The notes under the pieces were generated by a model. It saw only the letters and a list, made by a program, of their open reading frames with translations, was not told the DNA's origin and made no database searches. The position numbers were made by a program, and so were the translations under genes. Shown here piece by piece: positions 1-12,271 of a stretch of DNA of 64,000 nucleotides (its first letter is position 1; each line of letters begins with the position of its first letter). The stretch is from positions 62,001-126,000 of the forward strand of contig JAHBSO010000003.1 in the NCBI GenBank assembly GCA_019639075.1, given 5' to 3'. Source of the stretch: Actinomycetota bacterium. GTDB taxonomy: Bacteria; Actinomycetota; Acidimicrobiia; Acidimicrobiales; Iamiaceae.

Positions 1-3694
<3,694 letters not shown>

Positions 3695-3698
<4 letters not shown>

Positions 3699-3763
3699 CC
3701 GGCCGCCCGGGCAAAGAAAAAGCCCCCGTCAGGGGGCGTCGTCGAGCGCATGGACTGTTCCAT
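3695..3763 (-). CDS. Leader ORF of carA (22 codons), spans the attenuator
   Basis: A 22-codon ORF starts at ATG 3763 and stops with the TGA at 3697-3695 that overlaps the carA GTG. It begins [11 protein letters not shown] and ends [11 protein letters not shown] good Shine-Dalgarno (AGGAG, 3774-3770) sits 6 nt before the ATG and directly follows the PyrR hairpin. The ORF reads through the intrinsic terminator at 3737-3713, whose T-tract encodes the three Phe codons. Ribosomes translating it would melt the terminator hairpin and deliver themselves to carA. PyrR bound upstream would block the Shine-Dalgarno and so favour termination. Translation of the ORF is inferred from the Shine-Dalgarno, the overlap and carA's lack of its own; the peptide itself matches nothing I recognise. 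Confidence 0.6.
3713..3737 (-). terminator. Intrinsic terminator inside the carA leader ORF
   Basis: On the minus strand a GCCCCC / GGGGGC stem with a TGAC loop is followed by TTTTTCTTT, a textbook Rho-independent terminator only about 15 nt before the carA start. The segment AGCCCCCG at 3771-3764, next to the leader Shine-Dalgarno, is perfectly complementary to the 3' arm plus one base on each side (CGGGGGCT, 3728-3721), so an alternative pairing exists. Confidence 0.8.
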
Positions 3764-3775
3764 CGGGGGCTCCTG

Positions 3776-3809
3776 TCCGTCCGGGCCTCACAGGACCCGC
3801 TTCACGGTC
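3776..3809 (-). promoter_or_regulatory. PyrR-binding RNA hairpin upstream of carA
   Basis: The minus strand reads GACCGTGAAGCGGGTCC, then TGTGAGGCC, CGGACGG and ACAGGAG. The core TCCTGTGAGGCC matches the PyrR binding-loop pattern UCCNGNGAGGCY, and GTCC/GGAC (3796-3779) forms the lower stem. The same block with compensatory changes lies upstream of pyrR at 7835-7852. In Mycobacterium, PyrR binds such hairpins and represses translation; here the hairpin abuts the Shine-Dalgarno of the leader ORF. Confidence 0.85.
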
Positions 3810-3817
3810 AGGAGCAG

Positions 3818-3823
3818 AACCTA
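3818..3823 (-). promoter_or_regulatory. Candidate -10 box (TAGGTT) of the carA leader transcript
   Basis: TAGGTT at 3823-3818 would place transcription start about 7 nt downstream, at the beginning of the GACCGTGAAGC block that also begins the pyrR leader. The pyrR leader has TACCGT at the equivalent distance, which supports both -10 boxes. No convincing -35 is visible. Confidence 0.5.
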
Positions 3824-3863
3824 CCAGCCCGCCCGGCCCGCTCCACACTCCGTCCCGGAGACC

Positions 3864-3869
3864 TAGGGT
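3864..3869 (+). promoter_or_regulatory. -10 box of a leaderless SDR transcript
   Basis: TAGGGT ends 6 nt before the ATG at 3876, the spacing expected when transcription starts at the A of the start codon. No Shine-Dalgarno is present. Confidence 0.55.
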
Positions 3870-3875
3870 CGGGTC

Positions 3876-4688
3876 ATGGCGCTCCCCCCTCCTGCACCCG
3901 ACCGCACCGCCCTCGTCACCGGCGCGTCGTCCGGCATCGGCGTCGAGTTGGCACGCGAGCTCGTCCGCCGCGGCCACGGGGTGACCCTCGTGGCCCGATC
4001 GGCCGACAAGCTCGCCGAGCTCGCCGAGGACCTGCGGACCGACGCCGTCCGGGTGGAGGTGCTGCCGACCGACCTCTCGGACCGGGCCGCCCGCGCCGCC
4101 CTGCCCGATCGCGTGGCCGGGCTCGGCCTCACCGTCGACCTGTTGGTGAACAACGCCGGGCTGTCGACCCTCGGACCGGTCAGCCGGTCCGACCCCGAGG
4201 CCGAGCTCAACCTCGTCGAGGTCGACGTGGCCGCGGTGGTCGACCTCACGAGCCGGTTCCTCGGCGGCATGGTCGAACGCGGTGCCGGCGGCGTCCTCAA
4301 CGTCGCGTCCACCGCGGCGTTCCAGCCGCTCCCGGGCCAGGCCGCCTACGGAGCGGCCAAGGCGTTCGTGCTCTCCTACACCCGGTCGCTGTCCGGTGAG
4401 CTGCGGGGCACCGGCGTCTCGGTCACCGCCCTCTGCCCCGGCCCGGTCGACACCGGCTTCGGCGAGGCCGCGGGCTTCGCCAAGGAGGACGCGCTCGACG
4501 CCCTCCCTTCGTTCATGTGGGAGGACGCCGACGCCGTGGCTCGCTGCGGGCTCGACGGGCTCGCCGCCGGGCGCACCGTCGCCATCCCCGGGGCCGCCAA
4601 CCGGGTCGGCGCCACCCTCGCCCACCTCGCCCCGAAGCGCCTGCTGGTGCCGATCCTCGCCTCCCGCCACCCCGGCCTGCGCGACTGA
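3876..4688 (+). CDS. Short-chain dehydrogenase/reductase
   Basis: NAD(P)-dependent oxidoreductase of the classical SDR family, 270 residues, probably cytosolic; substrate unknown. The Rossmann glycine motif TGASSGIG (15-22), the NNAG motif (92-95) and the catalytic Ser145, Tyr158 and Lys162 (YGAAK) are all present. The arrangement resembles SDRs annotated as DltE/YqjQ-like fatty acyl or ketone reductases, but nothing visible fixes the substrate. It is a lone plus-strand gene between carA and pyrC, both minus strand, and probably leaderless. Its insertion separates two parts of the pyr gene set that are adjacent in Mycobacterium. It is followed by three tandem copies of the dispersed repeat. 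Confidence 0.9.
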   Translation: MALPPPAPDRTALVTGASSGIGVELARELVRRGHGVTLVARSADKLAELAEDLRTDAVRVEVLPTDLSDRAARAALPDRVAGLGLTVDLLVNNAGLSTLGPVSRSDPEAELNLVEVDVAAVVDLTSRFLGGMVERGAGGVLNVASTAAFQPLPGQAAYGAAKAFVLSYTRSLSGELRGTGVSVTALCPGPVDTGFGEAAGFAKEDALDALPSFMWEDADAVARCGLDGLAAGRTVAIPGAANRVGATLAHLAPKRLLVPILASRHPGLRD

Positions 4689-4697
4689 GCGCCGGCG

Positions 4698-4829
4698 TTT
4701 CGACTGCGCGGTCCTCAAGCGAGCGGAGCGAGTCGAAAGGTCCGCTCAACGAACACATCAGTTCCTTGAGCGAGCGGAGCGAGTCGAAAGGCCCCTGTTC
4801 CTTGAGCGAGCGGAGCGAGTCGAAAGGCC
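4698..4829. repeat. Cluster of three dispersed repeat copies
   Basis: Copies at 4712-4740, 4762-4793 and 4798-4829 share the core TTGAGCGAGCGGAGCGAG followed by TCGAAAGG. The first is preceded by TTTCGACT at 4698-4705, which pairs with AGTCGAAA at 4731-4738 to form a hairpin. The cluster fills the gap between the converging SDR and pyrC genes and may act as a two-way terminator. Confidence 0.85.
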
Positions 4830-4838
4830 CCTGTTCGG

Positions 4839-6119
4839 TCAGCGCTGGGGTTCGGTGTCGACGACGACCGGTTCGCCGTGCAGCACCGTGTGGCGGACCC
4901 GGCCCCGCACCTCCCGACCCTGGTACGGGGTGTTGCGGCTGCGGCTCGCCATCGCCTCGCCGTCGACGGTCCAGGTCGCCTCGGGGTCGATGACGCACAC
5001 GTTGGCCGCGCGTCCCTCGGCGAGGGAGCCGTGGAGGTCGTCGACGCCCATGATCCGCGCCGGCTGCCACGACAGGAGCGCCAGCACCTGCTCGATCGGC
5101 AGGTCGAGCTCGGTGAGCGCGAGCGCGAGCGCGGTCTCCAGGCCGAGCATCCCAGGGGGCGCCTGGTCGAACGGGAGCTCCTTGGTCTCGGGCGCGTGGG
5201 GGGCGTGGTCGGTGGCGATCGCGGCGATGGCGCCGTCGGCCAGGCCGGCCCGCACTGCCGCCACGTCGGCATCGGTGCGCAGGGGCGGGTTCACCTTGAA
5301 CACCGGGTCGTAGCCCCGGCAGTCCGCGTGGGTGAGCGTGAAGTGGTGCGGCGTGGCCTCCGCCGTCACCGGCAGGCCGCCGGCGATGGCGTCGCGGATC
5401 ATCGCCACCGAGCGGGCGGTCGACATGTGCTGGAAGTGGATCGAGCAACCGGTGAGGCGGGCCAGCGCGATGTCGCGCATCACCATCAGCTCCTCGGCCT
5501 CGGCCGGCTGGCCGGCGATGCCGAGGCGGGCGGACCACTCCCCCTCGTGCATGTGTCCACCGCCGCACAGCGCGTCGTCCTCGCAGTGCTGGGCCAGGGT
5601 GACGCCGAGCCCCGCCGCGTACTCCATGGCTCGGCGCATCAGCCGGTTGTCCTGCACGCCCGTCCCGTCGTCGGTGAAGATCCGGACCCCGAGCGCGGCC
5701 ATCTCCGCCATGGGCGCGAGCTGCTCACCGGCCCGGTCGACGGTGATCGCCCCCGAGCTGAAGACGTCACAGATCGCGTCGCGGCCGAGCTCGAGCACCT
5801 GCCGCACGACCGCCGCCGAGTCGATGGCCGGCGTGGTGTTGGGCATGGCGAGGATCGCGGTGTAGCCGCCGAGTGCGGCACCCCTCGCGCCGGTCTCGAC
5901 CGTCTCGGCCTCCTCCTTGCCGGGCTCGCGGAGGTGGCTGTGCAGGTCGACGAGGCCGGGGGCGACGATGCACCCCGCCGCGTCGAGCGTGCGGTCGGCG
6001 GACAGGTCCGCGCCGACCGCGGCGATGCGACCGTCCTCGATCACGACGTCGGCGTCGCGGCTCCCGTCGGGGTCGACGACACGGCCGCCCTTGATCACGA
6101 TGGTCGGGGCGTCGGTCAC
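4839..6119 (-). CDS. pyrC: Dihydroorotase
   Basis: Cyclises N-carbamoyl-aspartate to dihydroorotate, step three of pyrimidine synthesis. It has 426 residues, the length of class I bacterial dihydroorotases. The metal-site motif DLHSHLREPG (near 58-67), MPNTTP, the later histidines and the terminal ATDHAPH motif are all present. The GTG at 6119 is preceded by AAGGAA at a distance of 9 nt. It is separated from pyrB by 171 bp filled with dispersed repeats, which is unusual for this operon. It probably still reads on from the PyrR-controlled pyrR-pyrB message, unless the repeat hairpins terminate transcription. Confidence 0.96.
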   Translation of the reverse strand: MTDAPTIVIKGGRVVDPDGSRDADVVIEDGRIAAVGADLSADRTLDAAGCIVAPGLVDLHSHLREPGKEEAETVETGARGAALGGYTAILAMPNTTPAIDSAAVVRQVLELGRDAICDVFSSGAITVDRAGEQLAPMAEMAALGVRIFTDDGTGVQDNRLMRRAMEYAAGLGVTLAQHCEDDALCGGGHMHEGEWSARLGIAGQPAEAEELMVMRDIALARLTGCSIHFQHMSTARSVAMIRDAIAGGLPVTAEATPHHFTLTHADCRGYDPVFKVNPPLRTDADVAAVRAGLADGAIAAIATDHAPHAPETKELPFDQAPPGMLGLETALALALTELDLPIEQVLALLSWQPARIMGVDDLHGSLAEGRAANVCVIDPEATWTVDGEAMASRSRNTPYQGREVRGRVRHTVLHGEPVVVDTEPQR

Positions 6120-6162
6120 GGCGCGGGGTTCCTTCCGGGGTTGTGGGGTTTCGACTTCGCGG

Positions 6163-6288
6163 TTCTTGGGCGAGCGAAGCGAGTCGAAAGGCCGCAGGCT
6201 CCGCTCCGCTCAACCAACAGAGTGCCTGCTCCTTGAGCGAGCGAAGCGAGTCGAAGGGCAGCAAGACGTCGAGCGCAGCGAGGCCTCC
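6163..6288. repeat. Dispersed repeats in the pyrB-pyrC gap
   Basis: Two copies of the family seen at 4.7 kb, at 6163-6193 and 6230-6259, carry the variant GAGCGAAGCGAGTCGAA. A companion element, GTCGAGCGCAGCGAGGCCTC, lies at 6269-6288 and recurs at 40.6 kb. The gap is otherwise non-coding. Confidence 0.85.
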
Positions 6289-6290
6289 GC

Positions 6291-7246
<956 letters not shown>

Positions 7247-7250
<4 letters not shown>

Positions 7251-7813
7251 CGGCGCATCTCCCCGAGGTCCACGCCGTCCTCGGACACGTCGACCACCTC
7301 GTCGCGCCGCGTGGGCAGGTTCTTGCCCACGTAGTCGGGCCGGATCGGCAGCTCGCGGTGGCCGCGGTCGACCATGACCGCCAACTGGACGGCGCGGGGC
7401 CGGCCGTAGTCGGACAGCGCGTTGAGCGCGGCCCGGATCGTGCGCCCGGTGAACAGCACGTCGTCGCAGAGGACCACCACGTGACCGTCGAGGTTCCACG
7501 GGATGGTGGTCACCGCTTCCGGAAGGACCGGCCGCAGACCGATGTCGTCGCGGTAGAAGGCGACGTCGAGGCTGCCGACCTCCACGTCGATGCCGGTGAT
7601 CGACGACAGCGCCTCGGCGATCGAGTCGGCCACCGGGATGCCCCCGGTCTGGAGCCCGACGAGCACGACGTCGTCGACGCCGGCGTTGGCCTCCACGATC
7701 TCGTGGGCCATCCGCCAGACGGCCCGCCGGAGGTCGTCACGCTCCATCACGCGGGTCCGTGGGACGAAGATCCCGCCGTAGGGCGGTGCCTGCCGTCGTT
7801 CACGTTCGGCCAT
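7247..7813 (-). CDS. pyrR: PyrR: pyr RNA-binding regulator / uracil phosphoribosyltransferase
   Basis: UMP/UTP-responsive RNA-binding regulator that also has a type I phosphoribosyltransferase fold; 188 residues. The PRPP-binding loop [14 protein letters not shown] is at 112-125, and the usual PyrR dimer and RNA-contact region with basic residues is retained. It is first in the pyrR-pyrB-pyrC run. The start is ATG 7813, preceded by GAGG at 7 nt. It is probably autoregulated, since a PyrR hairpin lies in its own leader. In actinobacteria PyrR acts by translational repression (known for M. smegmatis). Here the same protein may also work through an attenuator at carA. Confidence 0.96.
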
Positions 7814-7830
7814 GGGCGGCCTCGCTTCCT

Positions 7831-7868
7831 GTCCGTCTGGGCCTCACCGGACCCGCTTCACGGTCGAG
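7831..7868 (-). promoter_or_regulatory. PyrR-binding hairpin in the pyrR leader
   Basis: The minus strand carries GACCGTGAAGCGGGTCC, GGTGAGGCC and CAGACGGACAGGA, nearly identical to the carA leader. The core TCCGGTGAGGCC fits UCCNGNGAGGCY. The GTCC..AGAC stem (7852-7835) ends about 10 nt before the GAGG ribosome site of pyrR. No terminator follows, unlike at carA, so simple translational repression is likely here. Confidence 0.85.
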
Positions 7869-7872
7869 CGCG

Positions 7873-7878
7873 ACGGTA
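7873..7878 (-). promoter_or_regulatory. Candidate -10 box (TACCGT) of the pyrR operon
   Basis: TACCGT lies 7 nt before the GACCGTGAAGC leader block, the same geometry as TAGGTT at carA. Confidence 0.5.
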
Positions 7879-7886
7879 CCAGCCGG

Positions 7887-8405
7887 TCAGCTCCTGGGCG
7901 GGGGCCGGTCCCGGACCCACACCTGGACGCCGCCGTCGAGCTCGCCGGCCAGGTCGTAGCCGGCGCGGCGGGCGACCGCCCCGGACCGGGGGTTCGCGAC
8001 GTTGGCCCGGGCGAACAGCCGGCGAACGCCGAGGTCGTGGAGCGCCCAGTCGCTGAGGAGCTGCAGGGCGATCGTGGCCCGTCCCTCGCCCCGGGCCTCC
8101 GGGAACAACCAGTAGCCGACCTCGGCCCAGCCCCGCTCGGGTTCGACGAGGACGAACCCCACCTCGCCGAGGACGTGGTCGGGATCGTCGGGGATCGAGA
8201 CGACGAGGTCGACGGCTCGGCCCTCGGCCCGGCGCTCGCCCTCGGCGGCGATCCAGTGGCGGGCGGCCTCGACCGACCGGTCCGACGGCACGGTGGTCCA
8301 GCGCACGACGTCGGGGTCGTTCCAGGCCCGAGACAAGGTGATCCCGTCGGCCACGCCCGGTGCCCACGGCCGGAGCGCGACCCCCGGCCCCCGCAGCGGG
8401 GGCAT
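7887..8405 (-). CDS. GNAT-family N-acetyltransferase (RimJ/RimL-like)
   Basis: Predicted acetyl-CoA-dependent acetyltransferase of 172 residues; the substrate is not predictable. The N-terminal LRPWAPGVADG segment is typical of the RimJ/RimL subgroup. Residues 97-117 (GYWLFPEARGEGRATIALQLL) carry the acetyl-CoA pyrophosphate-binding turn. The ANVANPRSGAVARRAGY stretch at 134-150 is the conserved C-terminal GNAT strand. It lies between pyrR and nusB on the same strand, with about 75-100 bp on each side. A CATACT box at 8486-8481 could be its own -10, giving a leader of about 70 nt. Confidence 0.88.
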   Translation of the reverse strand: MPPLRGPGVALRPWAPGVADGITLSRAWNDPDVVRWTTVPSDRSVEAARHWIAAEGERRAEGRAVDLVVSIPDDPDHVLGEVGFVLVEPERGWAEVGYWLFPEARGEGRATIALQLLSDWALHDLGVRRLFARANVANPRSGAVARRAGYDLAGELDGGVQVWVRDRPPPRS

Positions 8406-8506
8406 GGGCAGGGGGAACGGCGGCCGTGTGGCCGGCTCACCGGCCGGTGACGGGGAGGCGTGCGGGTCCTGGATGGTCGCAGTATGGCCCGGAACCGACC
8501 GCCCCG

Positions 8507-9058
8507 TCAGTGGGTTCGGTCACCTCTCGCCTCGTCGGCGACCCGGGCGAGCATGCCGTTGACGAACCGGTGGCTGTCCTCGGTCGAGTACCGCTTGGCC
8601 AGCTCCACGGCCTCGGAGATCACGGCGCCGGTCGGGACGTCGGACGCGACGAGCTCGTAGATGCCGAGGCGCAGGAGGGCGCGGTCGATCGCCGGCATGC
8701 GCTCCAGGGGCCAGGCGCGGGAGTAGCTGCGGATCGTGGCGTCGATCTGGCCCTGCAGGCCGCTGACCCCCTCCACCAGCTGGACGGCGAACTCGTCGGG
8801 CCGCACGGGCAGGTCGGTGAGCACCTCCGCGAAGGGCTGGAGCCCCCGCTGCTCGGCCTCGTAGAGGAGCGACACGGCCCGCTCGCGCGCCTCGCGACGG
8901 GTGCCGATCCCGTCGAACCCCGACACCCGGGGCGCGTCGGCGGACTCCTCGGGGTCCTCGGGCGCCTCGACGCTGAACGACTCGACCTGGTCGCCGTCGG
9001 CGAGGTCGAGCTCGGCCGGCAGTGGACGGTCGCGGCCGCCATCCTGGTGGGCGGACAC
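8507..9058 (-). CDS. nusB: Transcription antitermination factor NusB
   Basis: Binds boxA RNA with ribosomal protein S10 in the rRNA antitermination complex. I start it at GTG 9058, two bases after the efp stop; this gives 183 residues. Residues 1-50 are an acidic, low-complexity extension not found in most NusB proteins. The NusB core begins at about residue 50 (RREARERAVSLLYEAEQRG) and includes WPLERMPAIDRALLRLGIYEL and SHRFVNGMLARVADE. No other ATG, GTG or TTG lies between the extension and the core, so the extension is probably real. It follows efp directly, as in Mycobacterium. Confidence 0.93.
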   Translation of the reverse strand: MSAHQDGGRDRPLPAELDLADGDQVESFSVEAPEDPEESADAPRVSGFDGIGTRREARERAVSLLYEAEQRGLQPFAEVLTDLPVRPDEFAVQLVEGVSGLQGQIDATIRSYSRAWPLERMPAIDRALLRLGIYELVASDVPTGAVISEAVELAKRYSTEDSHRFVNGMLARVADEARGDRTH

Positions 9059-9060
9059 GG

Positions 9061-9621
<561 letters not shown>

Positions 9622-9647
9622 GGGGTTCCTTCGGACGGGCGTGGCGG

Positions 9648-10772
9648 TCAGACCACGGGGGACTTCGGGGCGAGCGTGACGGGTCGGCAACCGTCGCGGG
9701 TGACGACGACGGTGTCCTCGATCCGGACGCCACCGTGCTCGGGGAGGTACACCCCGGGCTCGACGGTGACCACGCAGCGGTGGGCCAATGTAGCAGTGGA
9801 CCTCTGCCCCACCCGCGGGTCCTCGTGGATGTCGAGGCCGACGCCGTGCCCGGTGCCGTGGAGGAACGCGTCGGCCCAGCCGGCCGCCTCGATGACCGTG
9901 CGGCAGGCGGTGTCGACCTCGGCGGCGGGGACCCCCTCGGCGACCGCGGCCACCCCGGCCGCCTGGGCCTCGGCGACCACGTCGAACATGCGCTGCTGGG
10001 TGGAGGAGGGCTCGCCGACCATGACCGTGCGGGTCATGTCGGAGTGGTACCCCTCGAGGAGCGCGCCGAAGTCGAGGACCACGAGGTCGCCCTCGCCGAT
10101 CCGCCGCGGACCGGGCCGATGGTGCGGGAGCGCACCGTTGGGACCCGAGGCGACGATCGTCTCGAAGCTGACGTCGTCCGCGCCCAGCCGCCGCATCTCG
10201 GTGTCGAGCTCCAACCCGAACTCGGCCTCGGTGGGGCCCTCGAGCAGCCGGGGGCGCACGGAGGCGAGCGCGGCGTCGGCGATCGCCGCGGCCGCGGCGA
10301 TCCGGGCGATCTCCCCCTCGTCCTTGACCACCCGGAGCCCTTCGACGAGACCCTCGGTCGGCACCAGCTCGATCGACGGGAACCACGTGCCCTCGTAGGT
10401 GCGCTGCGCGGCCCAGGTCACCGCACCGGCCTCCAGGCCGAGTCGGGTCGCGCCGGCTGCGGTCACGGCCCCCACGACCGGACCGCGCTGGTCGGTGGCC
10501 ACCTCGATGAGCGCGTCGACGCCCGCCGCCCCGAGCTGGTCGGACGCCTGCTGGCCGTAGCGGCCGTCGGTCACGAAGGTCAGGTCCCCGCCCGTGACGA
10601 CGAGGAGGGCCGCGGACCCGGTGAACCCCGTGAGGTAGCGGATGTTGGTGAGGTCGGTCACGAGCAGGGCATCGACCCCGGCGTCGGTGAACGAGGCCCG
10701 CAGCGCCTCGACGCGCGGCGGGACCGTGGTGGGCGTCAGCGTCGAGCGGTCGACGGGTGACGTGGGCGACAC
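9648..10772 (-). CDS. Xaa-Pro aminopeptidase, M24 family
   Basis: Di-metal exopeptidase releasing N-terminal residues before proline, or a dipeptidase of the PepQ type; 374 residues. It has a creatinase N-terminal domain (about 20-150) and then the M24 fold. The five metal ligands are all present: Asp234, Asp245, His309, Glu338 and Glu352 (motifs LDFG, YHSDMTRT, GTGHGVGLDIHE, VEPGVY, IEDTVVV). It sits between aroQ and efp, as pepQ does in Mycobacterium. Which substrate it prefers (dipeptide or longer) cannot be read from sequence. Confidence 0.93.
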   Translation of the reverse strand: MSPTSPVDRSTLTPTTVPPRVEALRASFTDAGVDALLVTDLTNIRYLTGFTGSAALLVVTGGDLTFVTDGRYGQQASDQLGAAGVDALIEVATDQRGPVVGAVTAAGATRLGLEAGAVTWAAQRTYEGTWFPSIELVPTEGLVEGLRVVKDEGEIARIAAAAAIADAALASVRPRLLEGPTEAEFGLELDTEMRRLGADDVSFETIVASGPNGALPHHRPGPRRIGEGDLVVLDFGALLEGYHSDMTRTVMVGEPSSTQQRMFDVVAEAQAAGVAAVAEGVPAAEVDTACRTVIEAAGWADAFLHGTGHGVGLDIHEDPRVGQRSTATLAHRCVVTVEPGVYLPEHGGVRIEDTVVVTRDGCRPVTLAPKSPVV

Positions 10773-10808
10773 GGTGGCGGACCTCCGAACGTGCGGGACC
10801 GGGCGAGC

Positions 10809-11297
10809 CTACGGGCGGTCGAGGAGATCGGCGACCACCTCGACCGCGATCCGGTAGCCGTCGCCCCCGAGCCCGGCGACGGTGCGATCGGCGACCGGTT
10901 CGACCACCGACAGGTGACGCCACGGCTCGCGCTGCTTCGGATCGGACAGGTGCAGCTCGACCACCGGGCCGTCGAACGCGTCGAGCGCGTCGTGCAGCGA
11001 CCACGCGTAGTGCGTGAGCGCCCCGGGGTTGACGACGATCGCCGCGCACCGGCCCCGCGCCGCGTGGATGGCGTCGATCAGGTCACCCTCGTGGTTCGAC
11101 TGCAGGTGCTCGAGGTCCAACCCCGCCGCCGTCGCGGCCGCGGCCGCCGTCGCGACGTGCTCGGCGAGGGTCGCGGTGCCGTAGATCGCCGGGTCCCGCT
11201 CGCCCAGCAGGTTCAGGTTGGGTCCGGAAAGCAGCAGGACGACGGGTCGCTCGGGCACTCCAGCAGCATCGCAGACCGCCGCCGGCACCGACCGCAC
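10809..11297 (-). CDS. aroQ: Type II 3-dehydroquinate dehydratase
   Basis: Third step of the shikimate pathway. The type II signature GPNLNLLGERDPAIYG is followed by QSNHEGDLIDAIHAA and NPGALTHYAWSLHDAL, carrying the catalytic Tyr, the Asn and the His pair. The frame opens at GTG 11297 (162 residues). GTG 11258 would give a protein starting with PERPVVLLLSGPNL, closer to the normal length of about 145-150; neither has a strong ribosome site. Separated by a divergent lipoprotein gene from aroB, it leads the run aroQ-aminopeptidase-efp-nusB. Confidence 0.95.
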   Translation of the reverse strand: MRSVPAAVCDAAGVPERPVVLLLSGPNLNLLGERDPAIYGTATLAEHVATAAAAATAAGLDLEHLQSNHEGDLIDAIHAARGRCAAIVVNPGALTHYAWSLHDALDAFDGPVVELHLSDPKQREPWRHLSVVEPVADRTVAGLGGDGYRIAVEVVADLLDRP

Positions 11298-11383
11298 CAG
11301 TTCCGGCGGTCATCGATCCTTCAGGCTAGAGTGACGTCCGACACGTCTTCCTGGCGTGCCGACGACCGAAGGGGAGAACGACG

Positions 11384-12199
11384 ATGCGACGAGCCCCGCT
11401 CGTAGCCGTGATCACCATGCTGCTGCTGGTGACCACGTCCTGCCGCTACCTGACCATGAGCCAGAACCTCGAGGCCGACGGCGCCGCGAAGCCCTGGTGG
11501 TGCAATCCCACCGAGAGCAACATCAGGGTGAACGACGGCCCCGCGTCGGGTTCGGTCGACTGGTACGCCGGCGTCCAGAAGGCGCCGCTCACCTGGGCGC
11601 AGTGCCACCAGCTGTCCGCGTGGCTCGACGCCGCGAACGACTATGCCCTGCAGTGGCCGACCCTCGGCGAGGCCGAGGCCGACGGCTGGCGCATGGTCAC
11701 CCCGTACTTCCCGGGGATGGGCACCCACCACGTCCGGGGCGGCGTGACCCCCGAGATGCTCGTCGACCCGGCGTTCGACCCGGAGAACCCGATCCTCGAC
11801 GCGGTCGGCCTGGACGGGATCTTCGACCCCACCCAGCCCGACGTGCTCCAGTTCGACGGCAACGGGGCCAACGCCCGCCTGGTCGGCGCCGACTACTACG
11901 TCCGCACCAACACCGGCCTGCCGCCGGAGGGCTTCCCCGGCAACAACGACTGGTGGCACCACCACCCGTACATCTGCCACCGCTACAGCGATGCCCGCCA
12001 GATCGGGTTCAACATCTCGAACTCGCAGTGCGCCAACCTCGGCGGCGTCAACGTGAACCTGTCGAACTACTACATGCTGCACATCTGGACCCTGCCCGAC
12101 CAGGTGTACACGCCCGACGTGTACGCCGGCATGGTCCCGTGCATCACCGGCGGCAGCGCCATCTGGGATCCGCAGGATTCCTGCCACGTCCAACGTTGA
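11384..12199 (+). CDS. Uncharacterised lipoprotein with His-cluster motifs
   Basis: I do not recognise a named function. The 271-residue protein has a signal peptide (MRRAPLVAVITMLLLVTTSC) with a lipobox-like end at Cys20, so it is probably a membrane-anchored exported lipoprotein; Thr rather than Leu or Val at -3 makes the lipobox atypical. The mature part is rich in Trp, His and Cys: WWC at 38-40, GMGTHH at 111-116, WWHHH at 190-194 and LHIW at 232-235, with Cys at 40, 74, 198, 216, 253 and 267. The histidines suggest metal binding and the cysteines disulphides; both are inference. A TAGAGT -10 at 11327-11332 and the ribosome site GGGGAGAA support the ATG. It interrupts the aro gene run, in opposite orientation to aroQ and aroB. 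Confidence 0.85.
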   Translation: MRRAPLVAVITMLLLVTTSCRYLTMSQNLEADGAAKPWWCNPTESNIRVNDGPASGSVDWYAGVQKAPLTWAQCHQLSAWLDAANDYALQWPTLGEAEADGWRMVTPYFPGMGTHHVRGGVTPEMLVDPAFDPENPILDAVGLDGIFDPTQPDVLQFDGNGANARLVGADYYVRTNTGLPPEGFPGNNDWWHHHPYICHRYSDARQIGFNISNSQCANLGGVNVNLSNYYMLHIWTLPDQVYTPDVYAGMVPCITGGSAIWDPQDSCHVQR

Positions 12200-12237
12200 G
12201 CCGGCGCCCGCACCGCCGGGCGACCACGTGACCATCC

Positions 12238-12271
12238 GATGAGGCCGGGGCCCGAGGGCCCCGGCCTCATC
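12238..12271. terminator. Two-way terminator palindrome
   Basis: A perfect inverted repeat with 16-bp arms (GATGAGGCCGGGGCCC and its complement) and a 2-base centre lies between the converging lipoprotein and aroB genes and runs into the last aroB codon. It lacks a U-tract on either strand. Confidence 0.75.

Noticed and set aside
4698..4829. CRISPR-like array of three repeats
   Set aside because: Copies are 29-32 bp but the spacers are only 4-21 bp and irregular, there are no cas genes, and copies occur elsewhere singly.
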